Assembly (NCBI GenBank): GCA_947460875.1
Contig: CANHGR010000004.1
Location: 1 to 64,000, forward strand
DNA from: Sphingobacteriaceae bacterium
Lineage (GTDB): Bacteria; Bacteroidota; Bacteroidia; Sphingobacteriales; Sphingobacteriaceae
Direction: 5' to 3'
Length of the DNA stretch: 64,000 nt
This document shows positions 63,914-64,000 of the stretch, in pieces (the stretch's first letter is position 1; every line of letters begins with the position of its first letter). The position numbers and the translations under genes are program-made. A model generated the notes under the pieces. That model made no database searches, had not been told where the DNA came from, and worked only from the letters and a program-made list of their open reading frames with translations.

Positions 63914-64000
63914 ATGTCGATTTTTGAAATTAAAGAACGTATGGATGCGCTGCTAAAAGAGTTGAACCAGCACAATTACAACTACTATGTTCTGGCACAG
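63914..64000 (+). CDS. ligA: NAD-dependent DNA ligase, N-terminal fragment cut by window edge
   Basis: 29 codons from ATG 63914 to the end of the window, open throughout. The sequence IKERMDALLKELNQHNYNYYVL is the start of the adenylation domain Ia of bacterial LigA, where the ELNxHNYxYYV block binds NMN. The rest lies outside the window. 26 bases downstream of the NlpC/P60 remnant. Confidence 0.85.
   Translation, partial: MSIFEIKERMDALLKELNQHNYNYYVLAQ

Overview
The window looks like a chromosomal segment of a Bacteroidota bacterium, most likely a Sphingobacteriaceae member (Pedobacter/Mucilaginibacter-like). The evidence is an adjacent SusC/SusD pair, AT-rich intergenic DNA with few Shine-Dalgarno motifs, candidate TAnnTTTG-type -7 boxes, many secreted lipoproteins, and short GTAAAACGT-like and GAGTATTGAGA-like intergenic repeats. 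No tRNA, rRNA, CRISPR array, transposase or phage gene was recognised. The first gene (GH43) and the last (ligA) are cut by the window edges.

Left third (1-23 kb), carbohydrate region, almost all on the minus strand. It holds two GH43 enzymes, one of them carrying an LTxxQ-type helical segment at its N-terminus. A three-gene unit encodes a cupredoxin lipoprotein, a TIM-barrel sugar isomerase/epimerase and a Gfo/Idh/MocA oxidoreductase that lacks the usual EKP lysine. Next come three very large paralogous secreted proteins in tandem, each with a ThuA domain, a dehydrogenase-like beta-propeller, HEAT-like repeats and a C-terminal beta-sandwich. A divergent AraC regulator follows, then a SusC/SusD/DUF3823 uptake operon. 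Together they suggest capture and cleavage of an arabinose-containing or oxidised oligosaccharide. The triplicated ThuA-propeller proteins with their small neighbours are the best candidate here for a poorly described system.

Middle (23-47 kb), mostly housekeeping. It contains an overlapping ppk-ppx polyphosphate pair next to a lysine-rich histone H1-like protein, yajQ, folB with a GlcD-like oxidase, two paralogous unknown secreted proteins, a lysC-lysA-glycosyltransferase-DinB run, a phosphohexomutase, an unknown 'asparagine synthetase B'-type protein, a TPR protein, an amino-acid permease, marC, an rRNA/tRNA methyltransferase coupled to a periplasmic binding-protein-like lipoprotein, and guaA.

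Right third (47-64 kb), stress and accessory genes: lipocalin, HPF/RaiA, katG, a PEBP protein, an alginate-export-type porin, a large GH20/GH67-like secreted enzyme, an SGNH hydrolase, DJ-1/PfpI and alpha/beta hydrolase genes that overlap, DUF2071, an EnvC-like murein hydrolase activator, a CDGSH protein, an NADPH-FMN reductase, and the start of ligA.

Broken genes are the other notable theme. They could be rebuilt by reading all frames: an MgtC/SapB family gene (27.7-28.0 kb), a TNT-type NAD-glycohydrolase toxin domain (48.8-49.3 kb), an adjacent secreted-protein fragment (49.4-49.7 kb), a YdeI/OmpD-associated gene (59.5-60.1 kb) and an NlpC/P60 peptidase interrupted by two in-frame TGA codons (63.3-63.9 kb). 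The surrounding genes are intact, so these look like genuine decay rather than poor sequence, although that cannot be proven from the sequence alone.
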